From positions 347,649-411,648 of the forward strand of contig NZ_JAAXGE010000014.1 of the NCBI RefSeq assembly GCF_014750685.1: a stretch of 64,000 nucleotides of DNA, in the 5' to 3' direction. This document shows, piece after piece, positions 9,204 through 17,795 of this stretch. Position 1 is the first letter of the stretch. Every line of letters begins with the position of its first letter. Source of the stretch: Bacteroides sp. GM023. GTDB taxonomy: Bacteria; Bacteroidota; Bacteroidia; Bacteroidales; Bacteroidaceae. The notes beneath the pieces are model-generated. The model made no database searches and was not told where the DNA came from. It saw nothing but the letters and a program-made list of their open reading frames with translations. The position numbers and the translations under genes were made by a program.

Positions 9204-9311
9204 ATTTGAAATATCATTCCAGCTTTTGATTAAAAATAAGGATGTTGCTCTTAAATGGCACTACGGATATGCGAAAAGAAGTTAAGTATGCTGCAGAACA
9301 TATTTGGGACA

Positions 9312-9782
9312 CTAAATATGTATCCCATATTGATGCTTCACTTCGGCCATCACAAAGGTACTTTCCAACGACCCCAAACTATCAATCGTGCCTAATACAT
9401 TCAGAATAAACTCCTGATAATATTTCATATTGGGAGCATGAATCTTCAGCAGGTAATCATAGCTGCCCGATATGTTATAGCATTCGGTCACCTCAGGAAT
9501 ATCCTGTATGATTCGGGTGAATTCGGCAGCAATATCCCGATTCAGCCGCCTAAGCTTCACACTACAAAACACTACAAATCCCTGATTCAGCTTTTCCGCG
9601 TCGAGTACGGCGATATACTTCTTTATATAACCGCCACTCTCGAGCCGTTTGAGCCGTTCGAATACAGGGGTTGATGACAAACTCACCCGCGCAGCCAGCT
9701 CTTTGGTAGTCAGGCGGGCATTCTCTTGCAAAGTACGGAGTATTTGCAAATCCACTTTATCCAGTTTTTCTAATGTACTCAT
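9312..9782 (-). CDS. Lrp/AsnC-family transcriptional regulator
   Basis: At 156 residues the length fits Lrp/AsnC. The N-terminal HTH reads LDKVDLQILRTLQENARLT and ELAARVSLSSTPVFERLKRL. The C-terminal RAM/ligand-binding domain includes VTECYNISGSYDYLLKIHAP. It is divergent from the O-acetylhomoserine sulfhydrylase gene, with 177 bp between them containing two AGAAT-type inverted repeats, so it probably autoregulates and controls sulfur amino-acid synthesis. It lies 108 bp upstream of the IclR gene on the same strand, so some read-through into that operon cannot be excluded. Confidence 0.9.
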   Translation of the reverse strand: MSTLEKLDKVDLQILRTLQENARLTTKELAARVSLSSTPVFERLKRLESGGYIKKYIAVLDAEKLNQGFVVFCSVKLRRLNRDIAAEFTRIIQDIPEVTECYNISGSYDYLLKIHAPNMKYYQEFILNVLGTIDSLGSLESTFVMAEVKHQYGIHI

Positions 9783-9837
9783 AGAATAATATTCTTCTAA
9801 AAGGTAAATTCAAAGAATGAAAGCAATTATTCATTCT
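9783..9837. promoter_or_regulatory. Candidate Lrp-type operators (two inverted repeats)
   Basis: Two palindromes lie between the divergent lrp-like and sulfhydrylase genes. AGAATA-A-TATTCT (9783-9795) directly abuts the regulator's start codon. AGAATGAA-N8-TTCATTCT is at 9814-9837. Their arms share AGAAT, and centre-to-centre spacing is about 36-37 bp. Lrp/AsnC proteins bind such imperfect palindromes. Binding is inferred from position and symmetry only. Confidence 0.45.
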
Positions 9838-9907
9838 ATATATCAGCACAAAAATAGCATTATTTTCTATATTTTCATCATATATTGTTCGATAACTCCA
9901 CACACTC

Positions 9908-9915
9908 TAACTTTG
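9908..9915 (+). promoter_or_regulatory. Bacteroides -7 box for the sulfhydrylase gene
   Basis: TAACTTTG matches TAnnTTTG. A TTG at 9885-9887 lies 20 bp upstream as the -33 element. The start codon is 45 bp downstream. Confidence 0.65.
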
Positions 9916-9959
9916 CAAGAAAATAAAGAAAGAATATTAAACCTCAAAAACATACGATT

Positions 9960-11246
9960 ATGGCAACAAAGAATTTACACTTCGAGACTTTACAGGTACA
10001 TGTAGGACAAGAACAGGCAGATCCGGCAACAGATGCCCGTGCAGTACCTATCTATCAGACTACTTCTTATGTATTCCACAATTCGGCTCATGCTGCCGCA
10101 CGTTTCGGCCTGCAAGACCCGGGAAATATCTACGGTCGTCTGACTAACTCCACCCAGGGAGTTTTTGAACAACGCGTTGCCGCCCTCGAAGGGGGAGTAG
10201 CCGGACTGGCAGTTGCTTCGGGTGCTGCCGCCATCACTTATGCTTTCGAGAATATCACCCGTGCAGGCGACCATATCGTAGCAGCCAAAACCATCTACGG
10301 CGGAAGTTATAATCTGCTGGCACATACGCTGCCCAGTTATGGCATTACAACTACTTTCGTTGACCCGAGCGATTTATCCAACTTCGAGAAAGCGATTCAG
10401 GAGAATACAAAAGCTGTATTTATTGAGACACTGGGTAATCCGAATTCCAATATCATAGATATAGAAGCTGTAGCGGAAATTGCCCACCGTCACAAGATTC
10501 CTTTGATTATCGACAATACATTCGGTACTCCTTATTTAATCCGTCCCATCGAGCATGGAGCAGATATCGTGGTACATTCAGCTACAAAATTCATCGGCGG
10601 ACATGGTTCTTCATTAGGTGGAGTGATCGTTGATTCCGGTAAGTTCGATTGGGTAGCTTCCGGCAAATTCCCGCAACTCACCGAGCCTGACCCTTGCTAT
10701 CATGGCGTACGCTTTGTAGACGCTGCCGGCCCGGCTGCTTATGCTATCCGTATCCGTGCCATCCTGTTGCGCGATACCGGGGCAACTATCAGTCCGTTCA
10801 ATGCCTTCATCTTGCTGCAAGGACTGGAAACTCTGTCATTGCGTGTAGAACGTCATGTAGAAAACGCATTGAAAGTTGTGAATTTCTTAAACAATCATCC
10901 GAAAGTGAAGAAAGTGAATCATCCGTCATTGCCCAGCCATCCCGACCATGCCTTGTATCAGCGTTACTTCCCGAACGGTGCAAGCTCTATCTTTACTTTC
11001 GAAGTGAAAGGCGGGCAGGAAGAAGCGCATCGTTTCATCGACAGTCTGGAGATATTCTCCCTGCTTGCCAATGTGGCCGATGTGAAGTCACTGGTGATTC
11101 ATCCCGCAAGTACCACCCATTCACAACTGACTGCACAGGAACTTGCCGAACAGGAAATTTATCCGGGCAGTGTCCGCCTGTCTATCGGAACGGAACACAT
11201 TGATGATTTGATTGCCGACCTGGAACAGGCACTTGCCAAAATCTAA
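9960..11246 (+). CDS. metY: O-acetylhomoserine sulfhydrylase (PLP-dependent)
   Basis: A 428-residue Cys/Met-metabolism PLP enzyme. Residues near the N-terminus read FETLQVHVGQE and AVPIYQTTSYVF. The PLP-lysine motif is HSATKFIGGHGSSLGG at about residues 205-220. The C-terminal VIHPASTTHSQL and SVRLSIGTEHIDDLI are typical. The long 430-residue form with this C-terminus is the O-acetylhomoserine (thiol)-lyase type, which makes homocysteine from O-acetylhomoserine and sulfide in the cytoplasm. This agrees with the MetA-type enzyme at 34666-35583, which carries the Glu associated with acetyl-CoA use. Expression is probably governed by the divergent Lrp/AsnC regulator. Confidence 0.93.
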   Translation: MATKNLHFETLQVHVGQEQADPATDARAVPIYQTTSYVFHNSAHAAARFGLQDPGNIYGRLTNSTQGVFEQRVAALEGGVAGLAVASGAAAITYAFENITRAGDHIVAAKTIYGGSYNLLAHTLPSYGITTTFVDPSDLSNFEKAIQENTKAVFIETLGNPNSNIIDIEAVAEIAHRHKIPLIIDNTFGTPYLIRPIEHGADIVVHSATKFIGGHGSSLGGVIVDSGKFDWVASGKFPQLTEPDPCYHGVRFVDAAGPAAYAIRIRAILLRDTGATISPFNAFILLQGLETLSLRVERHVENALKVVNFLNNHPKVKKVNHPSLPSHPDHALYQRYFPNGASSIFTFEVKGGQEEAHRFIDSLEIFSLLANVADVKSLVIHPASTTHSQLTAQELAEQEIYPGSVRLSIGTEHIDDLIADLEQALAKI

Positions 11247-11321
11247 AATGCAGTGATTGGTGCATTGAACTTTCCGTCGCTGTGAAACGTTATAACGATA
11301 TAACATTAAAACATTGCAGTT

Positions 11322-11561
11322 ATGGAAAAATATTTAATACACAGCAACGAACTGCATCTGATAGACGCAGAGAAAATCCATCAGGCCGTGGAGAAGATGG
11401 TGGAGTCACTCGATTTAGCCGCCGGTTCTACTACCAACTTTGACCTCTATCAGGTTGTAGAAGACTACTTTAAAGACCTTGAGAAGAGAAGGAAGATTAA
11501 CCATGTATTGGGAATCAAAGAAGATAGATATGAACTGGTCGAAGACTTCGGCATCAAATAA
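11322..11561 (+). CDS. Small conserved-looking protein of unknown function
   Basis: A 79-residue acidic, helix-prone protein (MEKYLIHSNELHLIDAEKIH..., ending RYELVEDFGIK). It has no signal peptide, membrane segment or recognisable motif. It lies 75 bp after the sulfhydrylase gene on the same strand and is closed by a strong terminator 41 bp after its stop, so it is likely the second gene of that transcript. A link to methionine or sulfur metabolism is only positional. Confidence 0.6.
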   Translation: MEKYLIHSNELHLIDAEKIHQAVEKMVESLDLAAGSTTNFDLYQVVEDYFKDLEKRRKINHVLGIKEDRYELVEDFGIK

Positions 11562-11602
11562 AAGAAATTTCATTCATCACACCAGACAAGTTTTTTAATA
11601 AT

Positions 11603-11643
11603 AAAAGGAGAGAGTTCCACATTCAGTGAGACTCTCTCCTTTT
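11603..11643. terminator. Bidirectional Rho-independent terminator
   Basis: A perfect 13-bp stem (aaaaggagagagt / actctctcctttt) has a 15-nt loop and is flanked by A and T tracts on both sides. It separates the convergent small-protein gene and mscS. Confidence 0.9.
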
Positions 11644-11679
11644 TTATTATAGACTATTTTATTATATAATATGCAATAA

Positions 11680-12585
11680 TCAGTTTCCCTTATGTACGGT
11701 AAGTTGCGGGAACGGGAAATTGATACCTTTCTCATTAAAGGTTTCGTAGATAGCCTTGTTTATATCAAAATATACTCCCCAATAGTCGCCACTGTTCACC
11801 CATACACGGGCGATGACATTCACACTGCTGGCATCCAACGCATGAAGGGCGATAAACGGAGCAGGCTCATTCAAGATACGCGAATCGGCAGCCAGTATAT
11901 CACGGACGATTTGCTGTACTTTATTATAATCTTCTCCGTAGTCGATGCCGACAATCCATTCCACACGACGGGTAGTTTGCGTGTTATAGTTAGTCACGAC
12001 TCCGCTGCTCATTGCACCGTTCGGAATATAAATCACTTTATTGTCCCCTGTAGCCAGGATAGTATGGAATATCTGAATTTCCTTCACTGTTCCCGAAACA
12101 CCCTGGCTTTCAATCCAGTCACCTACCTTATAAGGTTTGAACAGCAGTACAATCAATCCGCCGGCAAAGTTCTGCAAATTGCCGGACAAAGCCATACCGA
12201 CAGCCACACCGGCAGATGCCAACAAGGCTGCAAAAGAAGTAGTTTCAACACCCAGTGCACCGACTACTGAAATGATTAACAGAATAGTCAATGTTATATT
12301 TACAAGACTTTTGACAAAAGTCTTGATACTTATATCGACTTTCCGCCTATCCAGAAGACGTCTGATAAATTTGTTAAGCATTGAAATAAGGAAACGTCCT
12401 ACGATAAAGACAATTACCGCTATCAAGATACGTTCTCCGGCACGGATACCGAAATCAACCAGTTGTTGGGTTATTAACGAGAGTTTGTCCAAGCCTTCGG
12501 CGTTGGCTATGGCTTGTTCCATCATTTTATCTGCGGCCACTTGCACGGAATCCGCTGCTTGTGTTGCCTGAAGTAATAGTAGCAT
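11680..12585 (-). CDS. mscS: Small-conductance mechanosensitive channel (MscS family)
   Basis: A 301-residue protein. Residues 1-60 are hydrophobic then helical, with membrane segments at about 52-72 (ILIAVIVFIVGRFLIS) and about 95-115. The pore-lining Gly/Ala-rich TM3 follows (FAALLASAGVAVGMALSGNLQNFAGG). The cytoplasmic beta domain then carries KPYKVGDWIESQGVSGTVKEI and VIYIPNGAMSSGVVTNY, both classic MscS signatures. It would act as an emergency osmolyte release valve in the inner membrane. The gene is monocistronic: its own -7 box lies upstream and the shared terminator lies downstream. Confidence 0.93.
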   Translation of the reverse strand: MLLLLQATQAADSVQVAADKMMEQAIANAEGLDKLSLITQQLVDFGIRAGERILIAVIVFIVGRFLISMLNKFIRRLLDRRKVDISIKTFVKSLVNITLTILLIISVVGALGVETTSFAALLASAGVAVGMALSGNLQNFAGGLIVLLFKPYKVGDWIESQGVSGTVKEIQIFHTILATGDNKVIYIPNGAMSSGVVTNYNTQTTRRVEWIVGIDYGEDYNKVQQIVRDILAADSRILNEPAPFIALHALDASSVNVIARVWVNSGDYWGVYFDINKAIYETFNEKGINFPFPQLTVHKGN

Positions 12586-12640
12586 AATTTAGAAATGTAT
12601 TAAAATGAATAAATCGTTGTTTTGTTATTTCAACAAATGA

Positions 12641-12648
12641 CAAAGTTA
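12641..12648 (-). promoter_or_regulatory. -7 box for mscS
   Basis: The minus strand reads TAACTTTG (TAnnTTTG), about 56 bp upstream of the mscS start. It is divergent from the thiamine operon promoter. Confidence 0.55.
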
Positions 12649-12701
12649 TATTGTTTTTAGCAAATCTAAAAGTTTTTTTTGCTTTACTCCTGCAAAAGCC
12701 G

Positions 12702-12709
12702 TATTTTTG
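12702..12709 (+). promoter_or_regulatory. Promoter of the thiamine operon
   Basis: TATTTTTG (-7 box) has TTTG at 12678-12681 as the -33 element, spacing 20 bp. Transcription would begin just before the TPP aptamer. Confidence 0.7.
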
Positions 12710-12717
12710 CAACTGAT

Positions 12718-12800
12718 TCACTGGTAGGGGTGCCTTAACATGACGGGCTGAGAACATACCCATAGAATCTGAACCGGGTAATGCCGGCGTAGAGAACTAA
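12718..12800 (+). ncRNA. TPP riboswitch (THI element)
   Basis: The conserved pieces of the thiamine-pyrophosphate aptamer occur in order: AGGGGTGCC (about 12726), GGGCTGAGAA (about 12745), ACCC, then GAACCGGGTAATGCCGGCGT (from 12771) and AGAGAA. The aptamer ends only about 12-15 nt before the ATG at 12813, leaving no room for a terminator hairpin. Control of translation initiation is therefore the likely mechanism. The downstream genes are a TonB receptor, PnuT and thiamine pyrophosphokinase, which fits TPP repression. Confidence 0.93.
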
Positions 12801-12812
12801 TTAATAAGCAAG

Positions 12813-15098
12813 ATGAAAAAAATTGGATTGATGGCCATCGCCTTATTGGGCGCAGGCGCTACTGTTCATGCACAGACGAGTGCAAAGGACAGTATGAAAG
12901 TTGTAAACCTGCAAGAGGTGCAGGTAGTATCCACCCGTGCCACGGCAAAAACTCCGGTGGCATTCACCAACGTTAAAAAAGAACAGATTAGTAAACAGAA
13001 CTTCGGACAGGATATTCCGTTCCTTTTATCTACCACTCCATCCGTACTGACTACCTCGGATGCGGGAACAGGCGTAGGATATACCGCCATCCGTGTACGT
13101 GGTACAGATGCTACCCGCATCAATGTCACTGCCAACGGTATTCCAATGAACGATTCCGAGAGCCACGCTATATTTTGGGTAAATACTCCCGACTTTGCTT
13201 CTTCACTGGAAGATATGCAGATTCAACGGGGTGCCGGAACGTCCACCAATGGTTCGGGAGCATTCGGTGCCAGTATCAATATGCGCACACAGAGCATTTC
13301 TTCGAAACCTTACGCGGAAGTATCCGGCTCTTACGGTTCATTCAATACGCATAAGGAAACAGTAAAGGTAGGAACAGGACTGATTAATAAATACTGGGCG
13401 TTCGACGCACGTCTTTCTAATATTCAGAGTGACGGCTATCGTGACCGTGCCTCATCGGACTTAAAATCGTATTTCGTACAAGGCGGTTATTTCGGCGAAA
13501 ACACAACGATTAAGTTTATCACCTTCGGCGGAAAGGAAAAGACCTATCATGCCTGGGATGGTATCAGTAAAGAACAATTGGAAAATGACCGGACATACAA
13601 TCCGAACGGAGTGATTCTTGACGATAACAAAGGAAAAGGAAATCCTATCGGCTTCTATGATGACCAAATGGATAATTACCGCCAAACACATTATCAACTC
13701 CTGTTCAATCATATTTTCTCTCCGGCATGGAATTTGAATATTGCTTTCCATTATACCAATGGCTTCGGTTATTATCAGGAGTATAAGAACGGATGCAGCC
13801 TGGAAGAATATGGTTTGAAACCTTTCTATCTTCCTAACAATAGCGAAGCGCAAACAAAGACGAACCTTGTTCGTCAAAAATTAGTGGATAGCGACTTCGG
13901 CGGTGGTATTTTCTCATTGAATTATCAGAACGAAAAACTAAACGCTTCTTTCGGCGGTGCTTTGAACCGATACAGTAACGACCATTATGGAAAAGTACTG
14001 TGGGTGAAAAACTACACCGAACAGCTTGCCCCTGACCATGAATATTATCGCAACAACGGTGGAAAAACAGATGGTAACGTCTATTTGAAAGCCAATTATC
14101 AGTTAACTGGCGGATTAAGTGCTTACGCCGACTTGCAATATCGTCATATTCACTACACGATTGACGGAGATAACGATAAATGGGATTTCACTGCTACTCC
14201 CAAACACCTACAGCGATTAGACGTGAAAGAGAACTTCAGCTTCTTCAATCCGAAAGCAGGGCTTTTCTGGCAAATCAATCCGAATCATAGTGCCTATGCC
14301 TCTTTTTCTGTAGCACAGAAAGAGCCTACCCGCAACAACTATACGGACGGTATGTTTGATGAACATCCCAAAGCAGAAAAGTTATTGGACTATGAATTAG
14401 GATATACTTACCGCAACGAATGGTTTACCGCAGGTGTCAATCTATATTATATGGATTATACCGACCAATTAGTATTGAACGGAAAAACGAATGATATAGG
14501 CGAAGCGATGGCAGAAAACGTAAAAGACAGCTACCGCATGGGAATCGAACTGGCATTGGGCGCTAAGTTCAATGACTGGCTGCGTTGGGATATCAACGGG
14601 ACATGGAGCAAAAACCGCATCAAGAACTATGTAGGTTATGTGTATGACGAAAGTTTGGTGAACGGAGGAGCCGTTGACAATTTATATACACAGACAGCGA
14701 TTGAAGGAGGCAACACGCCTATCGCTTTCTCCCCTTCTTTTATTGGAAACAGTTTGATTACTCTCGGCAGCAACGGGTTAGAAATTTCTTTCCAGTCACA
14801 GTATGTCAGCCGCCAGTATCTCGACAACTTCGGAACAAAGGATAATTCACTCGACGCCTATTTTGTTAATCATCTTAGCGCATCGTATTCTTTCCAAACC
14901 CGCTACACAAAGGGAATCACAATAGGAGCTACCGTTTATAACCTATTCAACACGAAATATGAAACAAACGGATACTCGCAAAGCGTTGCCCTTTACGAAA
15001 ACGGAGACAAGACAAAGCCATATGTGATAAAGCACGACCCACGCTTCTATCCGATGGCAGGCACCAATATACTGGCACATATCACGTTCCGTTTCTAA
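12813..15098 (+). CDS. TonB-dependent outer-membrane receptor for thiamine
   Basis: A 761-residue protein with a signal peptide (ending VHAQ, about residue 21). A TonB-box-like start is followed by a plug domain (about 35-160: LQEVQVVSTRA, TAIRVRGTDATRINVTANGI, GAFGASINMRT) and a 22-strand-type barrel ending in ITFRF with a terminal aromatic residue. Substrate is inferred from context: it is the first gene behind a TPP riboswitch and is followed 10 bp later by PnuT. The same receptor/PnuT/pyrophosphokinase order is known as the thiamine uptake unit of Bacteroides. Confidence 0.9.
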   Translation: MKKIGLMAIALLGAGATVHAQTSAKDSMKVVNLQEVQVVSTRATAKTPVAFTNVKKEQISKQNFGQDIPFLLSTTPSVLTTSDAGTGVGYTAIRVRGTDATRINVTANGIPMNDSESHAIFWVNTPDFASSLEDMQIQRGAGTSTNGSGAFGASINMRTQSISSKPYAEVSGSYGSFNTHKETVKVGTGLINKYWAFDARLSNIQSDGYRDRASSDLKSYFVQGGYFGENTTIKFITFGGKEKTYHAWDGISKEQLENDRTYNPNGVILDDNKGKGNPIGFYDDQMDNYRQTHYQLLFNHIFSPAWNLNIAFHYTNGFGYYQEYKNGCSLEEYGLKPFYLPNNSEAQTKTNLVRQKLVDSDFGGGIFSLNYQNEKLNASFGGALNRYSNDHYGKVLWVKNYTEQLAPDHEYYRNNGGKTDGNVYLKANYQLTGGLSAYADLQYRHIHYTIDGDNDKWDFTATPKHLQRLDVKENFSFFNPKAGLFWQINPNHSAYASFSVAQKEPTRNNYTDGMFDEHPKAEKLLDYELGYTYRNEWFTAGVNLYYMDYTDQLVLNGKTNDIGEAMAENVKDSYRMGIELALGAKFNDWLRWDINGTWSKNRIKNYVGYVYDESLVNGGAVDNLYTQTAIEGGNTPIAFSPSFIGNSLITLGSNGLEISFQSQYVSRQYLDNFGTKDNSLDAYFVNHLSASYSFQTRYTKGITIGATVYNLFNTKYETNGYSQSVALYENGDKTKPYVIKHDPRFYPMAGTNILAHITFRF

Positions 15099-15108
15099 AC
15101 AGATTTGA

Positions 15109-15726
15109 ATGATGGAAATGAATTTCCTTGAAATATTCGGTACAATTGTCGGTTTAGTCTACCTGTGGTTGGAATACCGGGCAAGTATCTATCTTTGGAT
15201 AGCGGGCATTATCATGCCTGCTATCTATATCTTCGTCTATTACGAAGCAGGATTATATGCAGATTTCGGTATCAATATCTACTATCTGATAGCTGCCATT
15301 TACGGCTGGTTCTTTTGGATGTGGGGGCAACGGAAAGGAAAACGAAATCAGTCTATTGGTGACCATACGGGGAGTGATAAACCGAAAGCACTCCCTATCG
15401 TGCATACACCGTGGAAATGCTACCTTCCGCTTTTCCTGGTATTTGTCATTGCATTTTTCGGCATTGCCTGGATATTGATTGAATATACGGATAGCAATGT
15501 GCCTTGGCTGGATAGTTTTACCACGGCATTGAGTATCGTCGGCATGTGGATGCTGGCACGCAAATACATAGAGCAATGGTTTGCCTGGATTCTTGTAGAC
15601 ATCGTTTGTTGCGGACTTTATATTTATAAAGACCTTTATTTTACCTCCGCTTTATACGGACTTTACTCCATTATAGCTATCTTTGGCTACTTTAAATGGA
15701 AAAAATTAATGAGCATACAACAATGA
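15109..15726 (+). CDS. pnuT: PnuT thiamine transporter (PnuC family)
   Basis: This 205-residue inner-membrane protein has about seven hydrophobic segments. It carries the PnuC-family pattern of aromatic-rich helices (YLWLEYRASIYLWIAGIIMP, AAIYGWFFW, YGLYSIIAIFGYFKWKK). PnuC relatives facilitate vitamin diffusion, with trapping by phosphorylation. Here the partner kinase overlaps the end of the gene, and a TPP riboswitch controls the operon, so the substrate is thiamine rather than nicotinamide riboside. It starts MMEMNF; either of the first two Met codons could be used. Confidence 0.9.
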   Translation: MMEMNFLEIFGTIVGLVYLWLEYRASIYLWIAGIIMPAIYIFVYYEAGLYADFGINIYYLIAAIYGWFFWMWGQRKGKRNQSIGDHTGSDKPKALPIVHTPWKCYLPLFLVFVIAFFGIAWILIEYTDSNVPWLDSFTTALSIVGMWMLARKYIEQWFAWILVDIVCCGLYIYKDLYFTSALYGLYSIIAIFGYFKWKKLMSIQQ

Positions 15727-16349
15727 TAAGCGAACACTATACTCCCGAAGCCGTAATACTGGCAAACGGTGAATACCCTACTCATCCCCTCCCCCTGCAA
15801 CTGTTGGAAGAAACTAAATTCGTAGCCTGTTGTGACGGTGCAGCCAATGAGTATATTTCTCGCGGACATACACCGGACGTGATTATCGGCGACGGCGACT
15901 CCCTTTCCCCCGAATATAAAGAACTTTTCTCCCCTATTGTACATCAGATATCCGACCAGGAAACGAACGACCAAACCAAAGCCGTTCACTTTCTGCAAAA
16001 GAAAGGATTCCGAAAGATTGCTATCGTAGGAGCTACCGGCAAACGGGAAGACCATACTTTGGGAAATATCAGCCTGCTCATGGATTATATGAGAGAGGGT
16101 ATGGAAGTGCGGACTGTCACTGATTATGGCGTATTTATGCCTGCAAACGGTACGCAGACTTTCGAGTCTCATCCCGGACAGCAGATTTCCATTATCAATT
16201 TCGGAGCGAAAGGATTACAGGGAGAAGGGTTGGTTTACCCGCTTAGTGACTTTACCAATTGGTGGCAGGGTACGCTTAATGAAGCAACATCTAATGAGTT
16301 TACTGTTCATTGTACGGGAGAGTATTTAGTATTCCTAGCTTCTATATAA
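15723..16349 (+). CDS. thiN: Thiamine pyrophosphokinase
   Basis: A cytoplasmic kinase of about 208 residues that converts thiamine plus ATP to TPP. Visible motifs are VACCDGAANEYI, PDVIIGDGDSLSPEY, DQETNDQTKAVHFL and GATGKREDHTLGNI, all TPK catalytic-domain signatures. I chose the ATG at 15723, which overlaps the pnuT stop as ATGA. The frame also opens at 15696, but that would add nine residues overlapping pnuT. It closes the thiamine salvage operon and traps imported thiamine, pulling PnuT transport. Confidence 0.9.
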   Translation: MISEHYTPEAVILANGEYPTHPLPLQLLEETKFVACCDGAANEYISRGHTPDVIIGDGDSLSPEYKELFSPIVHQISDQETNDQTKAVHFLQKKGFRKIAIVGATGKREDHTLGNISLLMDYMREGMEVRTVTDYGVFMPANGTQTFESHPGQQISIINFGAKGLQGEGLVYPLSDFTNWWQGTLNEATSNEFTVHCTGEYLVFLASI

Positions 16350-16371
16350 ACTATATTGCAATTACCCGGTT

Positions 16372-16459
16372 TATGCCACCTTATTGTCACAACTGTGCCA
16401 CCGTGTTGGCACGGCCGTGACACTTCGATGGCACAACCGTGCCAACAGGGTGGCACAAA
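16372..16459. repeat. Four degenerate 22-bp tandem units, palindromic
   Basis: Four consecutive units of exactly 22 bp (16372, 16394, 16416 and 16438) share a frame like gtgccac...tggcacaa. Units 2 and 4 are inverted relative to one another, giving arms 16394-16414 and 16437-16457 (21 bp, one mismatch). The array lies between the convergent thiamine pyrophosphokinase and threonine synthase genes, so it could also serve as a terminator, although no T tract is present. Confidence 0.75.
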
Positions 16460-16481
16460 TTCATTCCTAGGAAGAAGAGAA

Positions 16482-17783
16482 TTAAAGCGTCAGCAAGTAC
16501 TTCTTGAAGTCCGCAAACTCTTTTGTCATTTGAAGACTCTTCTTCTCACCTTTCATAAATTCCTGTAATTTGGCAGGTATTTCTACCGTTTCACCAATGA
16601 TACTTTCTACTGTTTCGAGGAACTTGGCAGGATGGGCTGTTTCGAGGAATACACCCGTTTCGCCCGGTTGTAAACCTTCCACCAATGCACGATAGCCACA
16701 TGCACCGTGAGGGTCGAGCAGATAATGATGTTCTTTCCAAGTCTCTTTCACGGTTTCCCGGATTTGCTCGTCGGTATAGGTAGTTCCCGAAATCTCGGCG
16801 GAGATAGCGGCATGAGAACCTTTATACAAATCGAGTACACGGGCAAAGTTGCTCGGGTCGCCTACGTCCATGGCGTTAGCGATGGTTGCGATAGATGGAC
16901 GTGGGTTGTATTCGCCTGTTTGCAGATATTGGTAGAATATATCGTTGCGGTTATTAGCCGCAATGAAACGCTTCACGGGTAATCCCATTTTCTTACCGAA
17001 CAGACCGGCAGTGATGTTTCCGAAGTTTCCGCTAGGAACACAGATTACTGCATTGTCAGCTTTTCCGGCACGCTTCAACTGGGCATAAGCATAGAAATAA
17101 TAAAATGCTTGCGGCAGGAAACGGGCAACATTGATAGAGTTGGCGGAAGTCAGGGACAGGTGTTCATTCAGTTCCTTATCCATAAAAGCCGATTTCACTA
17201 ATGCCTGACAATCATCGAATGTTCCGTCTACTTCGAGGGCGGTAATATTCTGTCCTAGTGTGGTGAATTGCTTTTCCTGTATTTCGCTGACTTTTCCTTT
17301 CGGATACAATACATATACATGAATACCTTCCACTCCTAAGAATCCGTTAGCCACCGCACTTCCCGTATCACCGGAAGTAGCAACCAGCACATTCACATTC
17401 TTCTGCCCTTCTTTCTTTATGAAGTAACCGAGCAGACGTGCCATAAAACGACCGCCTACGTCTTTGAAAGCCAATGTAGGGCCGTGGAAAAGTTCGAGTG
17501 AATAGATATTCTCCGATACCTTTACCAAAGGTACATCGAAACTCAACGTATCATATACAATCTGTTTCAGTATATCTGCTGGAACATCTTCACCGAAAAA
17601 AGCATCGGCTACACGATAAGCTATTTCCTGAAAAGATAAGCTGTCAATCGTATCGTAAAAATCTTGTGGAAGCGGCTTGATGGACATAGGCATAAACAGC
17701 CCTTTGTCGGAAGCAAGACCTTTCACCACCGCTTCTTGCAGGGAAGCGTCAGGTGCTTGTTTATTGGTACTATAATAAATCAT
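16482..17783 (-). CDS. thrC: Threonine synthase
   Basis: A 433-residue PLP enzyme converting O-phosphohomoserine to threonine. It begins MIYYSTNKQAPDASLQEAVV. The PLP lysine is in HGPTLAFKDVGGRFMARLLG at about 105-125. Phosphate-binding ATSGDTGSAVANGF and VPSGNFGNITAGLFGKKMG are clear. Length and the YSTN N-terminus match the class I (E. coli type) enzyme. It is the last gene of the thr operon, 12 bp after the ApgM-type gene. Confidence 0.95.
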   Translation of the reverse strand: MIYYSTNKQAPDASLQEAVVKGLASDKGLFMPMSIKPLPQDFYDTIDSLSFQEIAYRVADAFFGEDVPADILKQIVYDTLSFDVPLVKVSENIYSLELFHGPTLAFKDVGGRFMARLLGYFIKKEGQKNVNVLVATSGDTGSAVANGFLGVEGIHVYVLYPKGKVSEIQEKQFTTLGQNITALEVDGTFDDCQALVKSAFMDKELNEHLSLTSANSINVARFLPQAFYYFYAYAQLKRAGKADNAVICVPSGNFGNITAGLFGKKMGLPVKRFIAANNRNDIFYQYLQTGEYNPRPSIATIANAMDVGDPSNFARVLDLYKGSHAAISAEISGTTYTDEQIRETVKETWKEHHYLLDPHGACGYRALVEGLQPGETGVFLETAHPAKFLETVESIIGETVEIPAKLQEFMKGEKKSLQMTKEFADFKKYLLTL

Positions 17784-17795
17784 AATTCGGATGCG

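Noticed and set aside
9204..9311. Promoter for the IclR operon
   Set aside because: No TAnnTTTG match with a spaced -33 element was found; only loose AT-rich candidates, so no site is called.
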